26,248 nt of DNA from DASXMT01 sp035552655 (GCA_035552655.1 DASZLD010000035.1:1-26248); one strand, 5' to 3'. Shown: positions 1-7,787, numbered from the stretch's first letter. Made by a program: numbers and translations. The notes: generated by a model from the sequence alone, not told the origin.

Positions 1-243
1 AACCATCAGATCCGGAACAGCTCGGAGACCTACGGCCAGTTCGCCGTGGTCATCGGCCTGGTCGCGTTCCTGCTCATCCTGGCCAAGATCAGCATCTACG
101 CGGCCGAGCTCAACGTGGTGCTCGATCGCCATCTCTGGCCGCGGCCGCTACGGGAAGAAAAGAAGGCCGACGCCCCGTCCGGACCCGCTGGTCACGACCC
201 CGAGCTGGCCGGCGCGGCGAGCACCAGCCCGCCTGCGTCCTAG
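1..243 (+). CDS. YihY/BrkB-family membrane protein, C-terminal fragment
   Basis: The reading frame is open from the first base and ends at TAG 241-243, so the gene begins outside the window. The visible 80 residues run YGQFAVVIGLVAFLLILAKI, a final hydrophobic helix, then AAELNVVLDRHLWPRPL and a hydrophilic Ala/Pro/Ser-rich tail. A last helix with a YG..AVVIGL start followed by (A)AE(L/I)NVV and a WPR(S/P)L end is characteristic of YihY/virulence factor BrkB family inner-membrane proteins (UPF0761). Their biochemical function is not settled, despite the old name 'ribonuclease BN'. The low-similarity tail of about 30 residues is cytoplasmic by prediction. Family assignment is fairly secure from this short motif, but the rest of the protein cannot be examined. 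Confidence 0.75.
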   Translation, partial: NHQIRNSSETYGQFAVVIGLVAFLLILAKISIYAAELNVVLDRHLWPRPLREEKKADAPSGPAGHDPELAGAASTSPPAS

Positions 244-280
244 TCGAGCACCTCGGGATCCAGCTTGCCGGTGGCGTAGC

Positions 281-299
281 GACCGGACCGGCGCCGGTC
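281..299 (+). terminator. Possible terminator hairpin after the YihY gene
   Basis: GACCGG (281-286) pairs with CCGGTC (294-299), and the core ACCGGCGCCGGT (287-298) is itself a perfect palindrome. It lies 38 bp past the stop codon with no U-tract. Such GC-rich dyads are also frequent by chance in this composition, so the call is weak. The rest of the 123-bp gap holds only the leader of the next gene, with AAGGGAG at 358-364. Confidence 0.25.
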
Positions 300-366
300 G
301 GCATCCGAGAAGGTCCCCGGCGATCGGACTATCGTCGGCGCCGGGCCGGCGAGAAACAAGGGAGCC

Positions 367-1908
367 ATGGCAGACAGCAGCGGGGGACAGTCGAGGTACA
401 TCGTCCTGGCCGCGATGATCTTCGCGGTGGCGATGACCTTCATCGACCAGACCATCGTGTCCATCGCCGTGCCGAAGATACAGACCGAGCTCGGCTTGAC
501 GTCGACGGGGGTGCAGTGGGTGGTCAACGCCTATCTCCTCTCCCTGGCCGCCCTCTTCGCCCTGGGCGGGCGCTTGGCCGACACCCTGGGCCATCGCAAG
601 ATGGTGATCATCGGAGTAGTGGTGTTCGCCGTGGCTTCGGCCATGTGCGGGCTCACGCCCAAGGGCAGCTATGCCGAGGCCTGGATCGTGGGCTTCCGGG
701 TCCTCCAGGGGGCGGGCGGCGCCATCATGTACCCGGCCGCCCTGGCCATCGTGGTGAACACCTTCCCCCTCCGGGAGCGGGGCAAGGCCCTGGCCCTGTT
801 CTTCGGCGTGGCCGGAGGCCTCACCGCCGTGGGGCCCATCCTCGGTGGCTACCTCACCGAGTGGACGTGGCGCGCCATCTTCTGGGTCAACATCCCCGTG
901 GCCGTCATCGCCCTGGTGCTGATCGTGGTGTCCAAGCCGACGACCCTGCACAAACGGGCCCGCATCGACTACCGGGGTGCGGTGCTCATTGCCGCCGGCG
1001 TGGCCCTCAGCATCTTCGGGCTCCAGCAGTCGGCCATTTGGGGCTGGGGCGATCCCGGCACCTGGCTGTGCATCATCGGCGGTCTCGCCCTCCTGGTCGT
1101 CTTCTACCTCCTGGAGATCCGAACCACGTCGCCGTTGATGCAGGTGAGCATCTTCCGCATCCGGGCCTTCCTGGTGGAGAACATCGTGCTGTTCATCACC
1201 ATGATGGCTTTCATCCCCGTGTTCTTCTTCGCCAGCGAGTATGCCCAGGTCTCCTTGGGCAAGTCGGCTTCGGAGGCCGGCGTCTTCTTGCTCTACTTCT
1301 TCATCGGGTTCGTGATCGCCGCCCAGATCGGGGGGCGGATGCTCGACCGCATCGGGGCCAAGCGGCCCGTGGTCATGGGCTGCATCCTGTCCGCGGTGGG
1401 CTTCTACCTGTGGGCCGGACAGGTCACCACGCTGAGCTTCAACTCCCAGCAGTGGTACATCATCCTGGCTGGGGCGGGCATGGGCCTCATGCTCGGCCAG
1501 GCCAACACCGATGCCGTCAACCGCGCCTCCAAGCTCACCTACGGAGAGGCCACCGGCATCACCCAGACCCTCCGAAATTACGGGTCGAGCCTGGGCCTGG
1601 CCATTCTCGGCACCATCCTGATCTCGGTGGAGCGTTCCCACGTGACCACCTCGCTGATAGCCCAAGGGAAATCCAAGGCCGTGGCCCAGAAGTTGGCTGC
1701 GTCCTACTCCCAATCCCGGGGCGGACAGAGCGGCCCCATCCCGCACTGGGCCCGGCTCGACTTCGCCTATGCCATACGGACCGTGCTCTACGGCATGGCC
1801 ATCATCATGATCGTGGCCGCGGTGATCGCGTTCATCGGGCTGCGGGCCGGCGTACAGGAGGATCTGCCCTCGAGCGAGGCCGAGGTGGCCGCCGAGGTCC
1901 CGACCTGA
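367..1908 (+). CDS. MFS transporter, DHA2 (EmrB/QacA) family drug exporter
   Basis: The 513-residue product is a 14-helix proton-coupled multidrug exporter of the DHA2 type acting in the cytoplasmic membrane. Visible hallmarks are an acidic first helix (FIDQTIVSIAVPKI, the D/T-rich motif of DHA2 proteins), WVVNAYLLSLAALFALGGRLAD then GHRKM (motif A between helices 2 and 3), FRVLQGAGGAIMYPAAL (motif B with the conserved Arg), and GPILGGYLTEWTWRAIFWVNIP (motif C region), which marks antiporters. Length is normal for the family (about 470-550). The start ATG is preceded by AAGGGAG at a short 2-base spacing. The next gene starts 20 bases after the stop, so the two are likely co-transcribed. Substrate cannot be predicted; no regulator gene is adjacent. 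Confidence 0.9.
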   Translation: MADSSGGQSRYIVLAAMIFAVAMTFIDQTIVSIAVPKIQTELGLTSTGVQWVVNAYLLSLAALFALGGRLADTLGHRKMVIIGVVVFAVASAMCGLTPKGSYAEAWIVGFRVLQGAGGAIMYPAALAIVVNTFPLRERGKALALFFGVAGGLTAVGPILGGYLTEWTWRAIFWVNIPVAVIALVLIVVSKPTTLHKRARIDYRGAVLIAAGVALSIFGLQQSAIWGWGDPGTWLCIIGGLALLVVFYLLEIRTTSPLMQVSIFRIRAFLVENIVLFITMMAFIPVFFFASEYAQVSLGKSASEAGVFLLYFFIGFVIAAQIGGRMLDRIGAKRPVVMGCILSAVGFYLWAGQVTTLSFNSQQWYIILAGAGMGLMLGQANTDAVNRASKLTYGEATGITQTLRNYGSSLGLAILGTILISVERSHVTTSLIAQGKSKAVAQKLAASYSQSRGGQSGPIPHWARLDFAYAIRTVLYGMAIIMIVAAVIAFIGLRAGVQEDLPSSEAEVAAEVPT

Positions 1909-1928
1909 GCTCCGCCGGCGAGCGGGGC

Positions 1929-2615
1929 ATGCCGACCGAGCGTCGAGATGCCTTGGTGGTGGCCTTGGCCGTGACCACGGGGGCCATGGATGCCATCGGG
2001 TTCATCGCCATGGGTGGCGTGTTCGCCAGCGTGATGACCGGCAACCTGGTCCTCCTGGGCGTGAGCATCGGTCACCGGAACGGCTCGTTGGCCGCCCATG
2101 TCGGGGTGGCGCTGGCCGGCTACATCCTCGGGGTGGTGGCCGGGGCCATCGTGGCCGGCCGGCCCGACCGGGGGCGACCGACCTGGCCGGCGCGGGTGAC
2201 CGCCGCCTTGCTGGTCGAGCTGGCCCTGATCGTCGGTCTGACCATCGGCTGGGAGCTGGCCGGTGGGCACCCCGTGGGTGATCCCCAACTGCTCCTGTTG
2301 GGTCTGGCCTCCCTGGCCATGGGCGTACAGAGCTCGGCCGTGCGCTCGCTGGCTGCCCCCGGCTTGTCCAGCACCTACATGACGGGGACGCTGACCAGCC
2401 TGGTCAGCGCGGTGGTTGCCGGTGAGGGGCTGGCCGGTCAGCGTCAGAACCTGGCCGTGATCGCCGCCGTGGTGGTCGGCGCCGCCGTCGCCGGTGTGCT
2501 GGTGCTGGAGGTGCCACGAGCCGCTCCCGCCGTTGCCCTGGTCGCCCTGAGCTCGGTCATTGTGACCGCCCGCTTGTCGGCGGCGCCGACCGGATCGGGA
2601 GGGCCGGGGGAGTGA
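1929..2615 (+). CDS. DUF1275 (YoaK-family) membrane protein
   Basis: This 228-residue hydrophobic protein has about six membrane segments. It carries the DUF1275 signature pattern: an N-terminal TTGAMDAIGFIAMGGVFASV followed by MTGNLVLLG, and in the second half MGVQSSAVRSLAAPGLSSTY with MTGTLTSLV. The repeated MTGN/MTGT elements are typical. The family is widespread in bacteria, has no established function, and is presumed a small-molecule transporter. I chose the ATG at 1929 because the conserved region begins about 12 residues after it; the same frame is open far upstream only as antisense-like noise inside the MFS gene. Its position just behind the MFS exporter suggests one transcript, but a functional link is inference. 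Confidence 0.85.
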   Translation: MPTERRDALVVALAVTTGAMDAIGFIAMGGVFASVMTGNLVLLGVSIGHRNGSLAAHVGVALAGYILGVVAGAIVAGRPDRGRPTWPARVTAALLVELALIVGLTIGWELAGGHPVGDPQLLLLGLASLAMGVQSSAVRSLAAPGLSSTYMTGTLTSLVSAVVAGEGLAGQRQNLAVIAAVVVGAAVAGVLVLEVPRAAPAVALVALSSVIVTARLSAAPTGSGGPGE

Positions 2616-2633
2616 CCGCCACTCGGTCGCTCC
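2609..2633 (+). terminator. Hairpin terminator overlapping the DUF1275 stop codon
   Basis: GGAGTGACCG-type left arm (2609-2618) pairs with CGGTCGCTCC (2624-2633) around a 5-base loop CCACT, with a single U-G wobble. The TGA stop at 2613-2615 lies inside the left arm. There is no run of T after it, as is common for high-GC actinomycete terminators. Confidence 0.5.
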
Positions 2634-2649
2634 TGCGTCCCTGTAGCTG

Positions 2650-2679
2650 TTGCAAGTGATTCGCATCTTCTTCTACAGT
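2650..2679 (+). promoter_or_regulatory. Putative Nur (nickel) box overlapping a sigma70-like promoter
   Basis: TTGCAA (2650-2655), five bases, then TCGCAT (2661-2666) resembles the operator described for Nur, the nickel-responsive Fur-family repressor of Streptomyces (tTGCaa-N5-ttGCAA). All left-half bases and four of six right-half bases agree. The same TTGCAA can serve as a -35 element with TACAGT (2674-2679) as -10 at 18-bp spacing, so a bound repressor would block polymerase. The downstream gene is a nickel/cobalt importer, exactly the expected target. The match is read by eye from a remembered consensus; no nur gene is in the window. Confidence 0.5.
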
Positions 2680-2741
2680 GACGGTGGATGGGGTCCAGCT
2701 GACGCCGGGCCGGACCGATCGTGAACCTGGAGGAGCTGACG

Positions 2742-3902
2742 ATGACCGACCCTCGGGTCCGTCTAGCCAAGATTCGTCACGGCCTCAGCCCCAACGAGTG
2801 GGCCCGGGTGGGGGGCATGTCCGCCGTCATCATCGCCCTCAACGTCTTGGGGTGGGGGCTCTTGGCCACGGCCGTCGGTGGCCATTATCACGTGAACAAA
2901 ACGGAGGTGTTTGGTTTCGGGACCGGGATCCTCGCCTACACCCTGGGCATGCGTCACGCCTTCGACGCCGATCACTTGGCGGCTATTGACAACACCACGC
3001 GCAAATTGATCGGCGACGGGCAGCGTCCGCTCAGCGTGGGGTTCTTCTTTTCCCTCGGCCACGCCTCGGTCGTCTTTGTGCTGGCCATCTTCTTGAACTT
3101 CGGCATCCGCGCCTTGAACGGAGCGGTCAAGAACGGCTCCTCCTCCCTGCACCGGGTCACCGGGGTGGTGGGGACATCGGTGTCGGGGACCTTCCTCTAT
3201 CTGATCGCCGCGCTCAACGTCGTCGTCCTCATCTCGATCGTCAAGGTGTTCAGCGAGATGCGCCAGGGGCGCTACGACGACGCGGAACTGGAGCGCCAGC
3301 TCAACAGCCGCGGTTTGATGAACAAATTCTTCGGAGGATACGCCCGCCGGATCGACACGCCATGGAAGATGTACCCGATCGGCGTGCTCTTCGGCTTGGG
3401 GTTCGACACGGCCACCGAGATCGCCCTGTTGGTGCTGGCCGGCTCGGCCGTGGTCGGCGGTCTTCCCTTCTACGCCGTCTTGTCGCTCCCGCTTCTTTTT
3501 GCCGCTGGCATGAGCCTCTTCGACACCCTTGACGGCTGCTTCATGAACTTCGCCTATGACTGGGCCTTCGCCAAACCGATCCGCAAGGTCTATTACAACT
3601 TGACCATGACCGGACTGTCGGTCTTCGTGGCCTTCTTCATCGGCACCATCGAAATCGTGGGTCTCATTGCCCAAGAAGGCAACCTGCACGGAGGGTTCTG
3701 GGATTTCATGCAGACCTTCAATATCAACACCGCGGGGTTCGTCATCGTCGGTTTGTTCGCTCTGACCTGGATCATCGCCCTGGTGGTCTGGCGCGTCGGG
3801 AACGTCGAGGAAAAGTGGGACCTCGGCGCGGCCCGGGCTCAGGGCGCAGCGACGGCCCAGGGCGATCCGGAGCTGGCCATTGTCGGGGTTCATGACCAGT
3901 AA
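2742..3902 (+). CDS. NiCoT-family nickel/cobalt importer (HoxN/NixA type)
   Basis: The 386-residue integral membrane permease imports Ni2+ and/or Co2+ for metalloenzymes such as urease, hydrogenase, Ni-superoxide dismutase or cobalamin. The decisive feature is the signature RHAFDADHLAAIDN at residues 71-84 in helix 2 (the HX4DH motif that binds metal), supported by SVGFFFSLGHASVVF, LFGLGFDTATEIALL and LFAAGMSLFDTLDGCFMNFAYDWA-type segments of the second half. About eight helices are expected. A GTG at 2721 would add seven residues, but GGAGGAG at 2729-2735 sits 6 bases before the ATG at 2742, so I prefer that start. It appears monocistronic behind the putative Nur box. Ni versus Co preference cannot be read from sequence, though the operator argues for nickel. 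Confidence 0.92.
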   Translation: MTDPRVRLAKIRHGLSPNEWARVGGMSAVIIALNVLGWGLLATAVGGHYHVNKTEVFGFGTGILAYTLGMRHAFDADHLAAIDNTTRKLIGDGQRPLSVGFFFSLGHASVVFVLAIFLNFGIRALNGAVKNGSSSLHRVTGVVGTSVSGTFLYLIAALNVVVLISIVKVFSEMRQGRYDDAELERQLNSRGLMNKFFGGYARRIDTPWKMYPIGVLFGLGFDTATEIALLVLAGSAVVGGLPFYAVLSLPLLFAAGMSLFDTLDGCFMNFAYDWAFAKPIRKVYYNLTMTGLSVFVAFFIGTIEIVGLIAQEGNLHGGFWDFMQTFNINTAGFVIVGLFALTWIIALVVWRVGNVEEKWDLGAARAQGAATAQGDPELAIVGVHDQ

Positions 3903-3964
3903 TCCCTGGTAGGAGCGCCGTACTTTGCGGACGCCCGCTGAAACCGTGTAAGTTCGAAACCCTT

Positions 3965-5101
3965 GTGACAGACGTCGGGCAGTACTCGACGGCGAAGTCA
4001 GACGTGACATCGAGGCACCGGATGGGGGCGCCGGCCACGGTTCTTCTGGCTCTCGTCACAGCGATCACCGCGACGGTGGTCCTCCTTCCTCGACCCGCAG
4101 CGGCCGACCAGGTTTCCGATCTCAAGTCGCAAGCCACCCAGATCGCACAGCAGCTCACCCAGGAGCAATTGCAGATCGGTGCCTTCCAACAGCGCTACAG
4201 CGTGGAGTCGGCCAAGGTCGAACAGGACGCGCTGACCATTGCCCGTACCCAAGATCAGATCGCCCAGGATCAACAAGAGATCACTAAGGATCAGGCGCGG
4301 GTGCGCTCCCAGGCGCTCACCGCGTACATGAACGCGGGATCCGATGCCTCCAGCCAGATCGTCGATGCCTTCGACACCAATCAGCAGACGTCGTTGGTTC
4401 GCAACGTGTACCGCAACATTGCCGTGGGCACCATCACCACCTCGGTCGACTTGCTGCACACCCATCAACAGTTGCTGCAGGTCCACCAGGCCGCATTGAC
4501 GCAGCAGCAAGCGCAGGACCAGACGAACAAGGCCAGCCAGGCCCAGTCCCTCCAACAGGCCCAGAGCACCCAGGCCCAGATGGAGGGCGAACAGGCTCAG
4601 GTAACCGGTCAGCTGGCCGTGGCCATCGCCCAGCAGCAGGCGGCCCAGCAACAGGCGGCGGCTGCGGCTGTGCTGGCCGCCCAGAACGAGGCCACGGCGA
4701 AAGCACAAGCCGCCGCCCCGGTCAGCCATGCCCCCTCGTCGACCCAGGCGCAAGCGCAAGCCCAGGCGCAGGCCCAACCCTCGGCCCCAAGCTCAACCCC
4801 GACCCCTACGCCGGCACCGACCCCATCGGGCAACTCAACGGATCCGGCCCTGAACCCCTTCCTGCAATGCGTGGTCCAGCACGAGTCGGGCGGCAATTAC
4901 GGGGCGGTCTCGCCCAGTGGCACGTACATGGGGGCCTTCCAGTTCAGCCAACCGAGCTGGGATGAAGCGGCGCAGGCCGCGGGCCGACCCGACCTGGTCG
5001 GCGTACCGCCGAACCAGGCGTCCAAGGCCGACCAGGACACCATGGCCGTGACCCTCTACTCCCTCGACGGCCAGCAGCCCTGGGTCGACGGCTGCAGCTG
5101 A
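3965..5101 (+). CDS. Secreted coiled-coil protein with Rpf-like transglycosylase domain
   Basis: This exported peptidoglycan-cleaving enzyme has 378 residues from GTG 3965. A signal sequence (hydrophobic 23-42, ending RPAAA-DQ near 48) precedes a long Gln/Ala-rich coiled coil (about 50-245) like that of CwlO/PcsB/RipA-type hydrolases. A low-complexity linker follows with (QA)n at 261-271 and Pro/Thr repeats at 274-289, then a C-terminal domain from 296. There CVVQHESGGNYGAVSPSGTY, GAFQFSQPSWDEAA and the final WVDGC match the resuscitation-promoting factor/transglycosylase-like fold. E307 is the expected catalytic glutamate and C302/C377 could form a disulfide. The start is uncertain: GTG 4004 and ATG 4022 (with GAGG at 4012-4015) are in frame, the last giving a signal peptide without N-terminal positive charge. 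The gene stands alone; no c-di-AMP riboswitch fits the 62-bp leader. Confidence 0.8.
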   Translation: MTDVGQYSTAKSDVTSRHRMGAPATVLLALVTAITATVVLLPRPAAADQVSDLKSQATQIAQQLTQEQLQIGAFQQRYSVESAKVEQDALTIARTQDQIAQDQQEITKDQARVRSQALTAYMNAGSDASSQIVDAFDTNQQTSLVRNVYRNIAVGTITTSVDLLHTHQQLLQVHQAALTQQQAQDQTNKASQAQSLQQAQSTQAQMEGEQAQVTGQLAVAIAQQQAAQQQAAAAAVLAAQNEATAKAQAAAPVSHAPSSTQAQAQAQAQAQPSAPSSTPTPTPAPTPSGNSTDPALNPFLQCVVQHESGGNYGAVSPSGTYMGAFQFSQPSWDEAAQAAGRPDLVGVPPNQASKADQDTMAVTLYSLDGQQPWVDGCS

Positions 5102-5108
5102 CGGCCCA

Positions 5109-5124
5109 CGCCGGCCGGTCGGCG
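5109..5124. terminator. Possible bidirectional terminator between convergent genes
   Basis: CGCCG (5109-5113) and CGGCG (5120-5124) form a short stem around GCCGGT in the 27-bp gap between two convergent stop codons. The stem is only 5 bp, so support is weak. Confidence 0.3.
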
Positions 5125-5128
5125 CCGA

Positions 5129-5941
5129 TCACACGGTGATGTCGGTGACCGAGGTGGCCACGTGGGTGGGCCGGTAGGAGAACCGGTCGATGTCCGCTGA
5201 CGACGTGACGCCGGACAGGACCAAGACGGTTCGCAGTCCTGCCTCGATGCCGGCCACCACATCGGTATCCATGCGATCGCCGATCATCACCGTGGTCTCG
5301 GAGTGGGCACCCAGGCGGTTCAGCCCTGACCGCATCATCAAGGGGTTGGGTTTGCCGACGAAGTAGGGATGGACCCCCGTCGCTTTGGTGATCAGGGCGG
5401 CCACCGACCCGGTGGCTGGGAGCAACCCTTGGGGTGAGTAGCCGGTCGGATCGGGATTGGTGGCGATGAATCGAGCACCGTCGCGGATCAAGCGAATGGC
5501 CCGGGTGATGGCCTCGAAGCTGTAGGTGCGGGTCTCGCCCAGGACCACGTAGTCGGGTTCCACCTCGGTGAGCACATAGCCGACATCGTGGAGAGCAGTG
5601 GTCAGTCCTGCTTCGCCGATGGCGTGAGCGGTTCCCCCCGGTCGCTGGGAGTCCAGGAACTGGGCCGTGGCCAAGGCCGACGTCCACAGGGACGCGGCGG
5701 GAACGTCGATGCCGGCTCGGGTGAGGCGGGCGCGGAGGTCGCGCGGTGTGTAGATGGAGTTGTTGGTGAGGACCAGGAACTTGCGGTCTGCTTCACGGAG
5801 CCGGTGGATGAACGTGTCGGCCCCGGGAATGAGGGTGGACTCGTGGAGGAGGACGCCATCCATGTCGATCAGGTAGGCCTCGGGCGCGGTGCCCGCCCAG
5901 AAGTCGGGGTGATCGCCGGAGATGGCGGTGGCGTCGGTCAT
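5129..5941 (-). CDS. HAD-IIA family phosphatase (NagD/pNPPase-like)
   Basis: The 270-residue cytosolic haloacid-dehalogenase phosphatase hydrolyses small phosphate esters (nucleotide or sugar phosphates in characterised NagD relatives). All four HAD motifs are visible: DMDGVL at 26-31 (nucleophile D26, acid/base D28), LTNN at 58-61, K197 in VGKPNP, and the Mg-binding GDRMDTD at 221-227. The C2-type cap lies between motifs II and III, as the IIA subclass requires. I placed the start at the ATG complementary to 5939-5941, because the 23 residues upstream in the open frame look non-coding and overlap the divergent promoter. It is divergent from the Ddn-like gene with a 44-bp gap and convergent with the Rpf-like gene. 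The exact substrate is unknown. Confidence 0.88.
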   Translation of the reverse strand: MTDATAISGDHPDFWAGTAPEAYLIDMDGVLLHESTLIPGADTFIHRLREADRKFLVLTNNSIYTPRDLRARLTRAGIDVPAASLWTSALATAQFLDSQRPGGTAHAIGEAGLTTALHDVGYVLTEVEPDYVVLGETRTYSFEAITRAIRLIRDGARFIATNPDPTGYSPQGLLPATGSVAALITKATGVHPYFVGKPNPLMMRSGLNRLGAHSETTVMIGDRMDTDVVAGIEAGLRTVLVLSGVTSSADIDRFSYRPTHVATSVTDITV

Positions 5942-5973
5942 GGACCCAGCATGCCTCGGATCAGGGTGGTCAG

Positions 5974-5979
5974 TACGCT
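5974..5979 (+). promoter_or_regulatory. -10 element of a leaderless-type promoter
   Basis: TACGCT ends 6 bases before the ATG at 5986, and there is no Shine-Dalgarno-like sequence. This is the usual layout of an actinobacterial leaderless transcript, whose start would coincide with the ATG. No convincing -35 is visible. The same hexamer recurs at 15955-15960 and 25464-25469 in intergenic DNA. Confidence 0.4.
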
Positions 5980-5985
5980 GGCCCC

Positions 5986-6435
5986 ATGGGCGACCCAAGT
6001 GAGCAGCCACAAGAGGAACCCCTCGACAATGCCCAGGATTGGGTGGCCGAGCACACCCGTCGCTATGTGACCAGCAACGGCGCTGACGGTCACTTGTGGA
6101 AAGGGGTGCAAACCCTGGTGCTGACCACGCGCGGGAGGCGGAGCGGACGCCTCCGTCGGAACGCGTTGATCTACGGGACCGACGGAGATGCCTTCGTGGT
6201 GGTGGCCTCCTACGGCGGTGCGCCGGAAAACCCGGCGTGGTACTCCAACCTGGCTGCCGACCCCGACGTCACCGTGCAGGTGGGCGCGGACGTCTTCGCC
6301 GCCGTGGCCCGGACGGCGGACGGGCAAGAGAAAGAACGGTTGTGGCCAGTCATGGCCACCATCTGGCCGGACTTCGATGACTATCGGAAAAAGACCGATC
6401 GGGACATCCCGGTGGTGTTGCTCGAGAGACGCTGA
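5986..6435 (+). CDS. Ddn-like F420-dependent oxidoreductase (nitroreductase/deazaflavin family)
   Basis: The 149-residue protein has the size and core of the deazaflavin-dependent nitroreductase (Ddn/FDOR-A) family, split beta-barrel enzymes that use reduced coenzyme F420. Recognisable pieces are an N-terminal helix, LVLTTRGRRSGRLRRNALIY (the conserved TT.GR.SG..R. turn that contacts the cofactor phosphate), VVVASYGGAPENPAWYSNL and ADPDVTVQVG, which together form the cofactor pocket. Family members in mycobacteria reduce quinones and activate nitroimidazoles; the physiological substrate here is unknown. It appears leaderless, with TACGCT just upstream. The nicotinate phosphoribosyltransferase gene begins 12 bases after its stop, so both probably share a transcript, linking it to redox-cofactor metabolism only by position. 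Confidence 0.88.
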   Translation: MGDPSEQPQEEPLDNAQDWVAEHTRRYVTSNGADGHLWKGVQTLVLTTRGRRSGRLRRNALIYGTDGDAFVVVASYGGAPENPAWYSNLAADPDVTVQVGADVFAAVARTADGQEKERLWPVMATIWPDFDDYRKKTDRDIPVVLLERR

Positions 6436-6446
6436 GGCATCCCGGC

Positions 6447-7787
6447 ATGGCCAGTCCGCTCCTGACCGACCTCTACGGGCTGAACATGGCGGCCAGTTAC
6501 CTGCGTCGGGACATGGTCGGCCAGGCCACCTTCAGCCTGTTCGTCCGCCAGCTGCCCCCCAACCGAGGCTTCCTGGTGGCGGCCGGTCTCGATACCTGCC
6601 TCGATCACCTCGAGCACGTGTACTTCACCGGTGACGATCTGGACTACCTGGCCACCATCGGCTTCGACGCTGCCGCCCTGGATGCCTTCGCCTCCTGGCG
6701 CTTCACCGGGGAGGTCCGGGCCGTGCCCGAGGGCCGGATGGTCTTGGCCAACGAACCCCTGCTCGAGGTGACCGCGCCCATCGCCGAGGCCCAGCTGGTG
6801 GAGTCGTTCCTCCTCAACCAGGTCACCATGCAGACCACCGTGGCCACCAAGTCGGCCCGGTGCGTGATGGCTGCGGGTAGCAACATCGATCTCATCGAGT
6901 TCGGATTTCGCCGAGCCCAGGGCATCGACGCCGGCATGGCCGTGGCCCGGCTGGCGGTGATGGTCGGTTTCGTGGGCACCAGCAATGTCGAGGCATCTCG
7001 TCGCTTCGGGTTGGCGCCCATGGGGACCATGGCCCACTCCTACATCGAGGCGTTTCCGTCAGAGCTTGAGGCATTCCACGCGTTCGCTCGGGACCGCACG
7101 GGTCAGTCGACCTTTCTGGTCGACACCTACGACACCATGGGAGGGGTGTGGCACGCCATCGAAGTGATCCGGGCACTGAGACTGGGCCGCGCCGCCATCC
7201 GCATCGACAGTGGGGACCTGGCGGCCATGGCCCGTCGAGCCCGGAAGGCTCTCGATGACGCCGGACTACCGGAGGTGCGCATCGTCGTGTCCGGCGGTCT
7301 GGACGAATTCTCGCTCGAGGCGCTGGTGTCCGAGGGCGCACCGATCGACGTCGCCGGGGTGGGGACGCGCATGGCCACCTCTGCCGATGCCCCCTCGGTG
7401 GACAGCGCCTACAAGCTGGTGGCCTACGACGGCGGTGGCGTGGTCAAGCTGTCCGAGGGCAAGGAGACCCTCCCCGGGGCCAAGCAGGTGTACCGCCGTC
7501 CCGGCCTGTTCGACACGCTGTGCCTCCGAGAGGAGGACCCACCCGCGCCCGACGCCGAGGCGCTCTTGGTCGTGGTGATGGAGGGTGGCCAACGGACCGG
7601 GGGGCGTGAGTCGCTCGAGGTGGCCCGCGCCCGGTTCGAAGGCGATCGGGCCGCACTGGCCCACGAGCAGGCGGACCTCGAGCGGCCGGTACAGGCCGAG
7701 CCGATGATCAGTCCCGCGTTGGAGGCCATGGCGGGCCAGGCGCGCCACGCCGCTCGTGGTCGTGGCCGGGGAGGCGAGGGGGGTTAA
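6447..7787 (+). CDS. pncB: Nicotinate phosphoribosyltransferase
   Basis: This 446-residue enzyme joins nicotinate and PRPP to form nicotinate mononucleotide, with ATP hydrolysis, in the Preiss-Handler NAD salvage pathway. The N-terminus LLTDLYGLNMAASY and the stretch GTSNVEASRRFGLAPMGTMA then HSYIEAF are diagnostic; the His at 197 corresponds to the residue transiently phosphorylated in the family. IRIDSGDLAAMARRAR and a GVGTRMATS phosphate-binding loop follow in the TIM-barrel core. Length agrees with the actinobacterial enzyme (430-450). The C-terminal 20 residues are basic and Gly-rich and may be disordered. Start ATG 6447 fits the conserved N-terminus. It follows the Ddn-like gene by 12 bp, and its stop codon lies inside a perfect palindrome. 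Confidence 0.93.
   Translation: MASPLLTDLYGLNMAASYLRRDMVGQATFSLFVRQLPPNRGFLVAAGLDTCLDHLEHVYFTGDDLDYLATIGFDAAALDAFASWRFTGEVRAVPEGRMVLANEPLLEVTAPIAEAQLVESFLLNQVTMQTTVATKSARCVMAAGSNIDLIEFGFRRAQGIDAGMAVARLAVMVGFVGTSNVEASRRFGLAPMGTMAHSYIEAFPSELEAFHAFARDRTGQSTFLVDTYDTMGGVWHAIEVIRALRLGRAAIRIDSGDLAAMARRARKALDDAGLPEVRIVVSGGLDEFSLEALVSEGAPIDVAGVGTRMATSADAPSVDSAYKLVAYDGGGVVKLSEGKETLPGAKQVYRRPGLFDTLCLREEDPPAPDAEALLVVVMEGGQRTGGRESLEVARARFEGDRAALAHEQADLERPVQAEPMISPALEAMAGQARHAARGRGRGGEGG

Noticed and set aside
148..1746. Very long minus-strand open frame opposite the MFS gene, and similar ones at 2763-4010 and 14332-16005
   Set aside because: They are antisense shadows typical of high-GC genes. Their translations are rich in Gly/His/Arg/Asp without any domain, while the plus strand encodes clear families.
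4741..4780. (QA)n tract in the Rpf-like gene as an assembly artefact or microsatellite expansion
   Set aside because: The codons alternate between gcg/gcc and caa/cag synonyms, so it is a protein-level low-complexity linker and not a collapsed DNA repeat.
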